A stretch of DNA of 64,000 bases, from contig NZ_SJPX01000002.1 in the NCBI RefSeq assembly GCF_007860175.1, positions 930,001-994,000 on the forward strand, given 5' to 3'. Source of the DNA: Rubripirellula reticaptiva (GTDB lineage: Bacteria > Planctomycetota > Planctomycetia > Pirellulales > Pirellulaceae). The translations under genes and the position numbers were made by a program. The number at the start of each line of letters is the position of its first letter. The first letter of the stretch is position 1. Positions 45,272 through 54,028 of this stretch are shown piece after piece. Under the pieces are notes generated by a model. It was not told where the DNA came from, searched no databases, and worked only from the letters and a program-made list of their open reading frames with translations.

Positions 45272-46723
45272 TTACTTCCCGTTTTCAAGTCGTTCGACCA
45301 CCGCACAACCGCAGGAATCGCTCCACACGTTGACGCTGGTTCGGGCCATATCCAACACTCGGTCAACCGCCAGAATGATGCCCTGCATTTCAACTGGCAA
45401 TCCAACCGCTTGCAAGATGATCACCATCATCACCAAGCCGGCATGCGGAATGCCAGCGGCCCCCACACTGGCCAACAGCGCTGTAATCGCAACGATGATT
45501 TGCTGGGTCAGCGGTAGGTTCTGGCCGTAGTGCAACTGTGCAATGAACAGCACGGCGATCGCTTCATACAGCGCGGTGCCGTCCATATTGATCGTTGCAC
45601 CAAGTGGCAACACGAATGATCCCGTCTCGTTGCTAATGCCAGCGCGGTTCTCGACGCTCGACATCGTTAGCGGCAGCGTGCCGTTGCTGCTAGCACTGCT
45701 GAACGCGGTCAGCAACGCCGGCGTCATAGCTTTGGCAAACGCAATCGGACTTTGCTTGGCAACGAACTTTAAGATCAGCGGCAACGTGATGCAGGCGTGA
45801 ATGGCCAACGCGATCGTGACCGCAAGCACATACCAACCGAGCGACTTGAACACGCCGGCCCCCTGTGTCGCGGTGACATACGCGATCAAGAAAAACACGC
45901 CGGCAGGTGCCAATTTAATGATTGCGGTGGTCATCGCCATCATTACATCGAAACCTGCCTTGGCTGCGTTTTCGACCCGTTGGCCGGTGGCACCGCCGAC
46001 TGACAACGTGAACAAACCGAACGCGATCGTGAACGCGATGATCGACAAGAAATTTGGCTCGACCAGTGCGCCAATGGGATTCGACGGGATCATGGCTTCG
46101 AGTTGCTGAAACAGAATCTCACCCAACGAAGCCGCTTCCTTCGCCTCGACCCGATTCGCAGCGATAGCGTTGCCCGTCAAACCGGGGCGAACAATGTTAA
46201 CGACGACCAAACCCGTAGTGATCGCAAGCATACTGGTGGCGAGGTAATACAGAATCGTCCGTCGGAACATTCGCCCCACACCATCAGCGCCGCCGAGTCC
46301 CAAGATGCCCGTCAACAATGACGTGATGATCAGTGGCACAGCCACCATTTGCAGCATCCGCAAAAACAACCCGCCAAGCTTCTTGAACCAACCGCCCCAT
46401 TTTTTGGCGGTGCTTTGGCCGTACGAATGATAGAGATCGGCGGCGACTGCATCCGTCTTTGCCAGTTCGTCGATCGTTCGGAAAGTGCTGTCGCCTTTCG
46501 CAAGCGGATTGACGATTCGCTGGACCGAGTCGCCCGCTTTGTCGACGTACTGGATCGTCGTTTGATCAGCAGTGTCTTCGATCGAAACCGACTGGACTCC
46601 GGCGGGCAGATCCGCCTGTAGCGAAATGCTTCGCGTTGATGCTCCCAAATTCAGCCCGACACCCAAAAGAGTGCCGGCAATCATGCCAATCAGGATTTGC
46701 CAGTGCAGAGCAAGACGCGACAT
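45272..46723 (-). CDS. Dicarboxylate/amino acid:cation symporter (DAACS/SLC1 type)
   Basis: Inner-membrane sodium- or proton-coupled transporter of the GltP/DctA family, 483 residues. Family signatures: SSASSNGTLPLTM (helical hairpin 1), INMDGTALYEA near 378 (TM7 ion site), LLASVGAAGIPHAGLVMM (hairpin 2), and the C-terminal DRVLDMARTSVNVWSD (TM8 substrate site). The final motif has Ser where NVTGD/NVWGD has Gly. Between the first helix and the next hydrophobic block there is an 85-residue polar insertion, longer than usual for the family. Substrate is likely a C4-dicarboxylate, glutamate/aspartate or a neutral amino acid. It converges on the FhcB-like gene with 16 bases between stops. Confidence 0.93.
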   Translation of the reverse strand: MSRLALHWQILIGMIAGTLLGVGLNLGASTRSISLQADLPAGVQSVSIEDTADQTTIQYVDKAGDSVQRIVNPLAKGDSTFRTIDELAKTDAVAADLYHSYGQSTAKKWGGWFKKLGGLFLRMLQMVAVPLIITSLLTGILGLGGADGVGRMFRRTILYYLATSMLAITTGLVVVNIVRPGLTGNAIAANRVEAKEAASLGEILFQQLEAMIPSNPIGALVEPNFLSIIAFTIAFGLFTLSVGGATGQRVENAAKAGFDVMMAMTTAIIKLAPAGVFFLIAYVTATQGAGVFKSLGWYVLAVTIALAIHACITLPLILKFVAKQSPIAFAKAMTPALLTAFSSASSNGTLPLTMSSVENRAGISNETGSFVLPLGATINMDGTALYEAIAVLFIAQLHYGQNLPLTQQIIVAITALLASVGAAGIPHAGLVMMVIILQAVGLPVEMQGIILAVDRVLDMARTSVNVWSDSCGCAVVERLENGK

Positions 46724-46962
46724 GGTAGTGCTTTTTGTAGCCCCGCCAGGCCCTGACAGGGTGCTGCATGGTTTTCAACTCGACAGCTTGCGAAGCCTTG
46801 TCGGTCAGGGCCTGACCGGCATGCCAACGCATTCATCACTCAAAGCCACTGAACCCAAAAGCGACGATGGACTCGTCTGGCATTAACTACGGCATTCGCG
46901 AGCTCGAAATCACACTCCCGCTTGCGGCAGGGTCAAACCCCAAACTGTTTTCCGTACGATCC
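46724..46962. repeat. Intergenic region with two copies of a CAGGCCCTGAC element
   Basis: CAGGCCCTGAC occurs at 46747-46757 and, inverted, at 46804-46814 between the symporter start and the transketolase stop. A near copy, CAGGCTCTGAC, lies between DUF1501 and its upstream gene near 1612. This may be a small intergenic repeat family. The region also should contain the symporter promoter. Confidence 0.45.
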
Positions 46963-49011
46963 CTAAGCCTTGGCAGCTTTGACGACCGCCGCGGCGTTGA
47001 TGCCAAAGTGAGCGTAGACTTGATCAAACGGGCCACTGGCACCATAGCCGCTCATGCCAACAAACTTGCCGTTTGAACCGATCCAACGATCCCAACTCAT
47101 TCGGATACCGGCTTCGATCGCGACGCGATTGGTTACCGCCGGCGGCAATACTTCATCGCGATAGGCCTGAGTCTGATCGGCGAACAAGTCCATGCACGGC
47201 ATGCTGACAATACGAACCTTCTTGCCTTCTTTCTTCAGCGTTTCAGCGGCTTCGACGCACATGCAAAGCTCGCTACCGCTACCCATCAGAATCACATCTG
47301 GCGTGCCGTCGCAGTCTTCCAAGACGTAGCCGCCCTTTGCACAACCCGACGCAGCAGCGTACTTGGTGCGATCAAGAGTCGGCATATTTTGACGCGACAG
47401 AACAAACGCCGATGGATTACGAGTCAGCGTCATCGCCTTGCGATAGCACTCGGCCACTTCGTTGGCGTCACCAGGGCGGAACACCATCATGCCGGGAATT
47501 GCGCGGCAGGCGGTCAGGTGCTCGACCGGTTGGTGAGTTGGTCCGTCTTCGCCGACACCGATCGAATCGTGAGTCAGGATGTAGATCACCGGCCGATGCA
47601 TGATGCTTGCCAATCGCATCGCGCCACGCATGTAATCGGTAAAGACAAAGAACGTCGCACAGTACGACTTCAAGCCCGACAACGACAAACCGTTGGTGAT
47701 ACCGGCCATCGCGTGTTCGCGGATACCGAAGTGCAGATTGCGACCGGCGTACTTGCCAGGCAGAAATTCGCCGGCACCATCAAAGGTCAGATCCGACTTG
47801 TTGCTAGGTGCCAGGTCAGCCGAACCACCGATCATGAATGGGATGTTTTTGGCGATCGAGTTCAGCACTTTACCGCCGCTATTGCGAGTCGCATCGCCCT
47901 TTTCGCTGGCTTCAAAGACAGGGATGTCCTTGTCCCAACCGTCTGGCAATTCGCCTGCGAAGATCGATTTCAGCTCGCCCGCCTTGGTCGGTTCAGCCGA
48001 CTGATACTTCGACCAAACGTCGCTCCATTTGGCGTAAGATTTCGCACCGTTTGCACCAATATTGTCGGCAAAGTGCTGCATCACTCCATCGGGAACGTAG
48101 AATTTTTCGTCAGCGGGCAATCCGTAAGAAGCTTTCGCTAATGCGACTTCGTCCCAGCCCAGCGGTGCACCGTGAGCGTTGTGAGTATTTTGCTTGTTCG
48201 GAGCGCCGTATCCGATGATGCTCTTGACGATGATCAGCGTCGGCTTGTCTTTGCAAGCTTTGAACTTTGCCACTGCTTTGTTAAGCGCGTCCAAGTCGTT
48301 AGCGTCGTCGACTTGCAACACGTTCCAGCCCAGACCCTTGAACTTGGTGCCCATGTCTTCGCTAAATGCGAGATCAGTATCGCCTTCGATCGTGATGCTG
48401 TTGTCGTCGTACAACCAACATAAGTTATCCAGTTTCAAGTGCCCGGCGACTGAAGCGGCTTCGCAAGCCACGCCTTCCATCATGTCACCGTCACTGCATA
48501 GGGCGAAGACGTTGTAATCGAACAGCGTCAAATCGGCGGTGTTGTAGTTCGCCGCCAACCACTTTTCGGCCATCGCCATTCCGACGCTATTACTTAGCCC
48601 GGCACCGAGCGGCCCGGTCGTGGTTTCGATGCCGGCAGCTTCTTCGAATTCAGGGTGGCCCGCACAAACGCTGCCGATTTGACGGAAAGTCTTGATGTCA
48701 TCCAGCGTGATCGAGGGGGCACTGGTCGGCTTGCCAGTTTTTTTATCGACAGCTTTCACACCGGTCAGGTACAGCGTGCTGTAGAGCAGCATCGAAGCGT
48801 GACCGCATGACAAAACGAAACGATCGCGGCCGGGCCAATGTGGTTGGGCCGGGTCGTATTGCATTTCATGGTTGAACAACTGATAGGCGATCGGCGCCAA
48901 AGCCATTGGCGTGCCAGGGTGACCGCTGTTGGCCGTTTGGACCGCGTCCATGCTGAGGGCGCGAATGGTGTCGACGGCAAGGTTCTGGATGTCGTTCGAT
49001 TTGGCACTCAT
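46963..49011 (-). CDS. tkt: Transketolase
   Basis: Thiamine-diphosphate enzyme of the pentose phosphate and Calvin-type pathways, moving two-carbon units between sugar phosphates. N-terminal part: SGHPGTPMALAPIAY (substrate/TPP region), then GPLGAGLSNSVGMAMAEKW and the TPP/metal motif SDGDMMEGVACEAA with DDNSI. The middle has HFGIREHAM with the catalytic Glu, GLKSYCATFFVFTDY, and HDSIGVGEDGPTHQPVEHL. The C-terminal domain includes the GSGSELCMCVEAAE segment. ATG 49011 gives 682 residues, normal for the family; the GTG four codons upstream has no ribosome-binding site. It is monocistronic as far as can be seen. Confidence 0.97.
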   Translation of the reverse strand: MSAKSNDIQNLAVDTIRALSMDAVQTANSGHPGTPMALAPIAYQLFNHEMQYDPAQPHWPGRDRFVLSCGHASMLLYSTLYLTGVKAVDKKTGKPTSAPSITLDDIKTFRQIGSVCAGHPEFEEAAGIETTTGPLGAGLSNSVGMAMAEKWLAANYNTADLTLFDYNVFALCSDGDMMEGVACEAASVAGHLKLDNLCWLYDDNSITIEGDTDLAFSEDMGTKFKGLGWNVLQVDDANDLDALNKAVAKFKACKDKPTLIIVKSIIGYGAPNKQNTHNAHGAPLGWDEVALAKASYGLPADEKFYVPDGVMQHFADNIGANGAKSYAKWSDVWSKYQSAEPTKAGELKSIFAGELPDGWDKDIPVFEASEKGDATRNSGGKVLNSIAKNIPFMIGGSADLAPSNKSDLTFDGAGEFLPGKYAGRNLHFGIREHAMAGITNGLSLSGLKSYCATFFVFTDYMRGAMRLASIMHRPVIYILTHDSIGVGEDGPTHQPVEHLTACRAIPGMMVFRPGDANEVAECYRKAMTLTRNPSAFVLSRQNMPTLDRTKYAAASGCAKGGYVLEDCDGTPDVILMGSGSELCMCVEAAETLKKEGKKVRIVSMPCMDLFADQTQAYRDEVLPPAVTNRVAIEAGIRMSWDRWIGSNGKFVGMSGYGASGPFDQVYAHFGINAAAVVKAAKA

Positions 49012-49137
49012 CAGCAGGCTCACTCAAGCGAAATAGGAGGAAAGATATTGGCAGAAGGTTAATGAGAAATCCCCGAAATCGAAAGGGGAGACGGGGAAAC
49101 CTCAACAACGGCGACCCGTCAGGGCGTCAGATCGAAC

Positions 49138-49899
49138 TCACCCTTTCAAAGTCCATGTTTGCATCGATTCCAGCAATTTTCGCTCGGTCAAGTCAAATTG
49201 CAGCGGCGTCAGGGTGCAATTGCCGGCCCGCAATTGGCTGACGTCGGCATTTTCGGGCGGGGCTGTTTCGGGCTCGGACCACAATGCCCAGTAATACGGC
49301 CGCCCCTGCGGATCATTTCGTTTTTCATAACTGCGTCCGTATTGGGCCAACCCCATCGGCACGACATTGACGTCTTTTGGTGCCAGCGTCGCAGCCGTCG
49401 GGACATTCAGATTGAACAGCCGTCCCTTCGATTCCGGCCGCTCGATGATGCCGCCAACAACATTACGAGCAATCACGGCAGCCGCAGCAAAATCGGCGTC
49501 TTCATCGTATTCAAGTGATACGGCAACGCTGGTTACACCGAAGAATGCCCCCTCAATCGCCGCCGCGACAGTACCGCTGTAAAGCACATTGATGCCCGAA
49601 TTCAGGCCGCTATTGATTCCTGAAACGACGATATCGACAGGATTGTCTTTCAACAGTTCAGCAATCGCCAGCTTCACACAGTCCGCTGGCGACCCGTCCA
49701 CTGCCCAGGCCCAGTGACGCCCGTCGCGATGAATCGACTTGCACGTCAGCGGTGTCAAAAAAGTGATCGCATGCCCAACGCCCGACTGCTCAGTCGCCGG
49801 AGCCACGATCACAACCTCGCCAAGTTGCCGGAGCTGCTGTTCGAGGGCTGCCAGCCCTGGCGCAAACACTCCATCGTCGTTGGTCAGCAAAATTCGCAT
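49138..49899 (-). CDS. surE: 5'/3'-nucleotidase SurE
   Basis: SurE is a metal-dependent survival phosphatase that removes phosphate from nucleoside 5'- and 3'-monophosphates. The N-terminal MRILLTNDDGVFAPGL gives the metal ligands Asp8/Asp9. Further conserved elements: VVIVAPATEQSGVGHAIT (conserved Ser), VDGSPADCVKLAI and VSGINSGLNSG (Asn ligand). The 253 residues are typical. It is followed on the same strand by transketolase, 127 bases on. It diverges from guaA. Confidence 0.95.
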   Translation of the reverse strand: MRILLTNDDGVFAPGLAALEQQLRQLGEVVIVAPATEQSGVGHAITFLTPLTCKSIHRDGRHWAWAVDGSPADCVKLAIAELLKDNPVDIVVSGINSGLNSGINVLYSGTVAAAIEGAFFGVTSVAVSLEYDEDADFAAAAVIARNVVGGIIERPESKGRLFNLNVPTAATLAPKDVNVVPMGLAQYGRSYEKRNDPQGRPYYWALWSEPETAPPENADVSQLRAGNCTLTPLQFDLTERKLLESMQTWTLKG

Positions 49900-50174
49900 C
49901 AGTTCGTCCTTCGGTCATAGATCGGTCGGGTTGCTAGTCGAACTGCTTGCCGCCGCCACGCTGCAAAACTCCTTCCGCACCGACGGCATCCAAGCAGGCC
50001 AGAAAATCCCGCAGTCGGTTTCGAGCGGGTTTCAGAAGATTAAACCGCGGCAGTGTCAACAGAAACCGGGTGGGGCTCGTCGGGTTACGGCATCAGCCCC
50101 TTTAGCAATTCACCCGCATTTTCTACACTCCGTGATTCGATCCCGCGACTCCAGATGCCAAAGACTCCGGTGCC
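49900..50174. other. Divergent intergenic region surE / guaA
   Basis: These 275 bases hold the promoters of surE and guaA. I see no purine riboswitch core, no leader hairpin with a T-run and no tRNA. TTAGCA and TACACT near 50103 and 50130 are possible but weak guaA promoter boxes. Confidence 0.35.
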
Positions 50175-51770
50175 ATGACCAAAATCGAATCCGTGCCCGT
50201 TGACTTGCCCGAAGACCTGACGGGCCAACGCATCGTTGTTCTCGACTTCGGATCGCAATACGCCCAACTGATTGCCCGGCGAGTTCGGGACCAGAACGTC
50301 TACTGCCAAATCCTGCGTCACGACATCACCGCCGAGCGATTGGCAGAACTGGCTCCCAAAGGCATTATTCTGTCGGGCGGACCATCGAGCGTTTACGCCG
50401 AAGGGGCTCCGAAGTGCGATCCAGATCTGTTCAAGCTCGGTATTCCCGTACTCGGCATTTGCTACGGCATGCAGTTGACTTGCGAGGCGCTCGGCGGAAA
50501 AGTCGACAACACACCATCACGTGAATACGGCCCGGCGAAATGTAAAGTCGCTCGTACGGACGGCCGTCCCGACGAACTGTTCGCCAACCTGCCCGACGAG
50601 CTCAATGTTTGGATGAGCCACGGCGATCAAGTCAGTTCGATCAGCGACACGTTCGACACGTTGGCATCAACGCCGACCTGTCCCTACGCCGCGATCCGCC
50701 ACCGCACGTTGCCTGTGTTCGGCATTCAATTCCACCCCGAAGTCACACATACGCCGCTCGGCGGCATGTTGCTTGAAAACTTTGTGGTCGGTGTTTGCAA
50801 ATGCGAACCGACTTGGAAGCTTGGCGACTTTGCCGACGCAGTGATCGAAAGTGTCCGCAAGCAAGTCGGCGATCGCCGAGTCATCTGCGGCCTATCGGGC
50901 GGAGTCGATTCGTCCGTCGTGGCGGCACTGTTGTACAAAGCGATCGGACCACAGTTGTCGTGCATCTTGGTCGACAATGGACTGCTTCGCAAAAACGAAC
51001 AGAAACTGGTGATCGACGAATTCACCAACCACTTCAAGGCGGACCTGCGAGTCGTCGAAGCCGAGGACCGTTTTTTGGCGTCGCTGGCCGGCGTGACGGA
51101 GCCTCAGGAAAAGCGTCGCCGGATCGGCAGCGACTTCATCGACTGCTTCAAGGCAGAAGCGATCAACATCAAAGACGCTCACTTTCTGGCCCAAGGCACG
51201 CTTTACCCCGACGTGATCGAAAGCGGCGCCGACCCGGACGGACCAGCCGCCACCATCAAGCTGCACCACAACGTCGGCGGACTTCCAGCCGAGCTTGGTT
51301 TCGAACTGATCGAGCCGCTGCGTGATCTGTTCAAAGACGAAGTTCGCCGGCTCGGACTGGAATTAGGACTACCGGAATCGCTGGTCTGGCGTCATCCTTT
51401 CCCGGGACCGGGATTGGCTGTTCGCTGTTTGGGCGAAGTAACGCGAGACAAGTTGGTGGTGCTGCGAGAAGCCGACGCAATCGTGATCGAAGAGATCGAG
51501 AACGCGGGCTTGTATCGCGAAACCAGCCAGTCATTTGTCGTACTGTTGCCCGTCCAAAGTGTCGGCGTGATGGGCGATGCCCGGACCTACGAGAACGCGG
51601 TTGCCATTCGCAGCGTTGACACAAACGATTTTATGACGGCGGATTGGAGTCGCCTGCCTTACGACTTGTTGGCTCGCATGAGTTCGCGAATCATCAATGA
51701 AGTCAAAGGAGTGAACCGAGTTTGCTATGACATCAGCAGCAAACCCCCCGCAACGATCGAATGGGAATGA
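50175..51770 (+). CDS. guaA: GMP synthase (glutamine-hydrolysing)
   Basis: GuaA converts XMP to GMP with glutamine and ATP. The N-terminal class I glutamine amidotransferase has GICYGMQ with nucleophile Cys96 and FHPEVTHT with the His/Glu pair. The ATP pyrophosphatase domain begins with the PP-loop GLSGGVDSS near 239. The C-terminal dimerisation part includes [12 protein letters not shown] and ends in [18 protein letters not shown], the conserved GuaA tail. The 531 residues are normal. An A/T-rich inverted repeat follows its stop, and EttA lies 120 bases downstream. Confidence 0.98.
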   Translation: MTKIESVPVDLPEDLTGQRIVVLDFGSQYAQLIARRVRDQNVYCQILRHDITAERLAELAPKGIILSGGPSSVYAEGAPKCDPDLFKLGIPVLGICYGMQLTCEALGGKVDNTPSREYGPAKCKVARTDGRPDELFANLPDELNVWMSHGDQVSSISDTFDTLASTPTCPYAAIRHRTLPVFGIQFHPEVTHTPLGGMLLENFVVGVCKCEPTWKLGDFADAVIESVRKQVGDRRVICGLSGGVDSSVVAALLYKAIGPQLSCILVDNGLLRKNEQKLVIDEFTNHFKADLRVVEAEDRFLASLAGVTEPQEKRRRIGSDFIDCFKAEAINIKDAHFLAQGTLYPDVIESGADPDGPAATIKLHHNVGGLPAELGFELIEPLRDLFKDEVRRLGLELGLPESLVWRHPFPGPGLAVRCLGEVTRDKLVVLREADAIVIEEIENAGLYRETSQSFVVLLPVQSVGVMGDARTYENAVAIRSVDTNDFMTADWSRLPYDLLARMSSRIINEVKGVNRVCYDISSKPPATIEWE

Positions 51771-51783
51771 TTGATCTGAGTTC

Positions 51784-51824
51784 GTTTTTTTAGTGCGAGG
51801 CGAATGCAAACCTCCTAAAAAAAC
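51784..51824. repeat. Symmetrical A/T inverted repeat between guaA and ettA
   Basis: GTTTTTTTAG (51784-51793) pairs with CTAAAAAAAC (51815-51824), and GAGG pairs with CCTC inside. The T-run is in the 5' arm and the A-run in the 3' arm, so it looks the same from both strands and lacks a terminal T-run. It may be a weak terminator, a transcript-stability element or a DNA-bending site. Confidence 0.5.
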
Positions 51825-51890
51825 ACCGGATCAAGCCGCCTCGTCCCTTTCCTAAACGCCCAGTACCTCACACTTTTCAATTTTGCGTTC

Positions 51891-53576
51891 ATGTCAAAAC
51901 AATACATCTATCAAGTCGAAAACCTCGTCAAAAAGCATGGCACAAGAGTAGTGCTGGATGACGTGTGGCTGGCGTTTTATCCAGGTGCGAAGATTGGCGT
52001 GCTCGGGCCCAACGGCGCGGGAAAATCGACCTTGATGAAAATCATGGCGGGCAAGGATACCGAGTTCGAAGGTTCGGCTCGATTGGCTGCCGGTGCGACC
52101 GTTGGCTACTTGGAACAAGAACCGCCACTCGATGAAACCAAAACGGTTTTCGAGAACGTCCAGATCGCTGTCGCCGAGCGTCAAGCGATCCTAGATCGCT
52201 ATAATGAAATCAGCGTTATGCTGGGCGACGTCACTGATGACAAACAGATGACGAAGCTCTGCGACGAGATGGCAACGCTACAAGACACGATCGACGCAGC
52301 CAACCTTTGGGAACTTGATCGTCACGTCGAAATGTCGATGGCGGTCATGAACTTGCCGCCGGGCGATGCCAGTGTCAAGAATCTGTCTGGTGGCGAAAAA
52401 CGCCGCATTGCACTTTGCCAATTGTTGATTCGCCAGCCCGATTTGTTGCTGCTCGACGAACCGACCAACCACTTGGACGCCGAAAGCGTTTCGTGGCTGG
52501 AACAACATTTGGCTAAGTACCCCGGCACCGTCGTCGCGGTCACGCACGACCGTTACTTCTTGGACAACGTTGCTCAGTGGATCCTGGAAATTGACCGCGG
52601 CAAGGGCATCCCGTTCGAAGGCAATTACACCGCTTGGCTGGAAGCTCGCGAGAAGCGAACTCAAATCGAAAAACGGCAAGCCAAAGCTCGTGACCGCATG
52701 CTGTCGCGCGAATTGGAATGGATTCGCATGAGCCCCAAGGCTCGGCAAACTAAGAGCAAGGCGCGGATCAAAGCCTACGAAGAAATGTCAGCACAAAAGT
52801 TCGACGAACTGAACGCAGAACTGGAAATCCAGATTCCGTCGGGCCGTCACTTGGGCGATTTGGTCATCGAGGCCAAGGACATCAAGAAGGGCTATGGCGA
52901 CCGCGTGTTGATGGAAAAGCTGAACTTCCGTTTGCCGCCGGGCGGAATCGTCGGCGTGATCGGCCCGAACGGTGCCGGCAAAACGACGCTATTCAAAATG
53001 CTGACCGGCCAAGAGGAACCAGATGCCGGTTCGTTCAAAGTTGGCGACACTGTCGACCTTGGCTATGTCGATCAAAGCCGCGATTCGCTGGATCCTGAAA
53101 AAACAGTATTCCAAGAAATCAGCGGCGGAACAGAAACAATCGTTCTGGGCGGCCGCAACGTCAACGCGCGTTCGTATGTTTCGAAGTTTAACTTCAAAGG
53201 CCCAGACCAAGAAAAGAAAGTCGGCATCCTGTCCGGTGGTGAACGCAACCGCGTTCACCTGGCCAAGCTGCTGCGAAGCGGTTGCAACGTCCTATTGCTT
53301 GACGAACCGACCAATGACTTGGACGTCGACACGCTGCGATCGCTCGAAGAAGCGATTGCCAACTTTGCGGGCTGCGTCGTCGTGACGTCGCACGACCGCT
53401 GGTTCCTGGATCGCTTGGCGACGCATATCCTGGCGTTCGAAGGCGACGGAAAACTAACCTGGTGCGAAGGCAACTTCGACACTTACGAACGAAACCTTCG
53501 CGAGCGAATGGGACTCGACCCTGAAGACGAAGAAGCGATCGTTAAGTCACGTTACAAGAGCATTCACGCTAGCTAA
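51891..53576 (+). CDS. ettA: Energy-dependent translational throttle protein EttA
   Basis: ABC-F ATPase of 561 residues that binds the ribosomal E site and gates early elongation according to ATP/ADP level. Two nucleotide-binding domains: Walker [10 protein letters not shown] at 39-47 with signature LSGGEKRR and Walker [13 protein letters not shown]; second Walker [10 protein letters not shown] at 358-366 with LSGGERNR and [11 protein letters not shown]. No transmembrane segment is present. The inter-domain linker has the arginine/lysine-rich stretch ([18 protein letters not shown]...) and the [17 protein letters not shown] segment of EttA, and the overall length agrees with EttA rather than Uup. 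It is the likely last housekeeping gene before the histone-like gene. Confidence 0.96.
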   Translation: MSKQYIYQVENLVKKHGTRVVLDDVWLAFYPGAKIGVLGPNGAGKSTLMKIMAGKDTEFEGSARLAAGATVGYLEQEPPLDETKTVFENVQIAVAERQAILDRYNEISVMLGDVTDDKQMTKLCDEMATLQDTIDAANLWELDRHVEMSMAVMNLPPGDASVKNLSGGEKRRIALCQLLIRQPDLLLLDEPTNHLDAESVSWLEQHLAKYPGTVVAVTHDRYFLDNVAQWILEIDRGKGIPFEGNYTAWLEAREKRTQIEKRQAKARDRMLSRELEWIRMSPKARQTKSKARIKAYEEMSAQKFDELNAELEIQIPSGRHLGDLVIEAKDIKKGYGDRVLMEKLNFRLPPGGIVGVIGPNGAGKTTLFKMLTGQEEPDAGSFKVGDTVDLGYVDQSRDSLDPEKTVFQEISGGTETIVLGGRNVNARSYVSKFNFKGPDQEKKVGILSGGERNRVHLAKLLRSGCNVLLLDEPTNDLDVDTLRSLEEAIANFAGCVVVTSHDRWFLDRLATHILAFEGDGKLTWCEGNFDTYERNLRERMGLDPEDEEAIVKSRYKSIHAS

Positions 53577-53656
53577 CGTTTAACTATCGTCCGCGGATCG
53601 GACGAGAATCAGCATACCCTTTCATCTAATTTTTCCTCAGCACCCAATAGAAATCA

Positions 53657-53965
53657 ATGACGATTCTTCGAGTAGGAACTAACGGCGCATATTCCGACGG
53701 ATGGGATGCCGCGTTCGGTGGCAAGTCGGCAAAGAAGTCGGCTTCCAAAGCGACAGCGACAAAAAAGAAAGCGGCTAAAAGCCAAAAGAAGTCGGTCAAG
53801 GTGACGTCGGTGAAGAAGACCGCAACGGCCACCAAGAAGAAGCCGGCAAAGAAAGCAACGGCCACGAAGAAGGTAGCCACCGCCAAGACGGCACCGAAGG
53901 CAAAAGCCAAGGTGAAGAACGTGGCGACCAAGAAGAAATCAATAAAGAAGAAAGCGAAAAAGTAA
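53657..53965 (+). CDS. Lys/Ala-rich histone-H1-like protein
   Basis: This 102-residue basic protein starts with a short distinct segment (MTILRVGTNGAYSDGWDAAF) followed by about 75 residues of Lys/Ala/Thr/Val low complexity with TATKKK and KKATATKK units. The composition is that of bacterial histone-H1-like DNA-binding proteins, which compact nucleoids, and planctomycetes are known for condensed nucleoids; the link here is inference. A specific, non-repetitive N-terminus suggests a second function such as self-association. The gene is preceded by a small hairpin at 53588-53604 and followed by the large unknown gene 63 bases downstream. A ribosome or RNA-binding role is also possible for such tails. 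Confidence 0.8.
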   Translation: MTILRVGTNGAYSDGWDAAFGGKSAKKSASKATATKKKAAKSQKKSVKVTSVKKTATATKKKPAKKATATKKVATAKTAPKAKAKVKNVATKKKSIKKKAKK

Positions 53966-54028
53966 TCGCCGCTTCCGCGACGTTTGCTTCACAGCCAAGT
54001 CTCTCCGTCCCGCAGGTCCCACTGCAAG

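Noticed and set aside
49900-50174. Purine riboswitch before guaA
   Set aside because: No recognisable core and no leader terminator.
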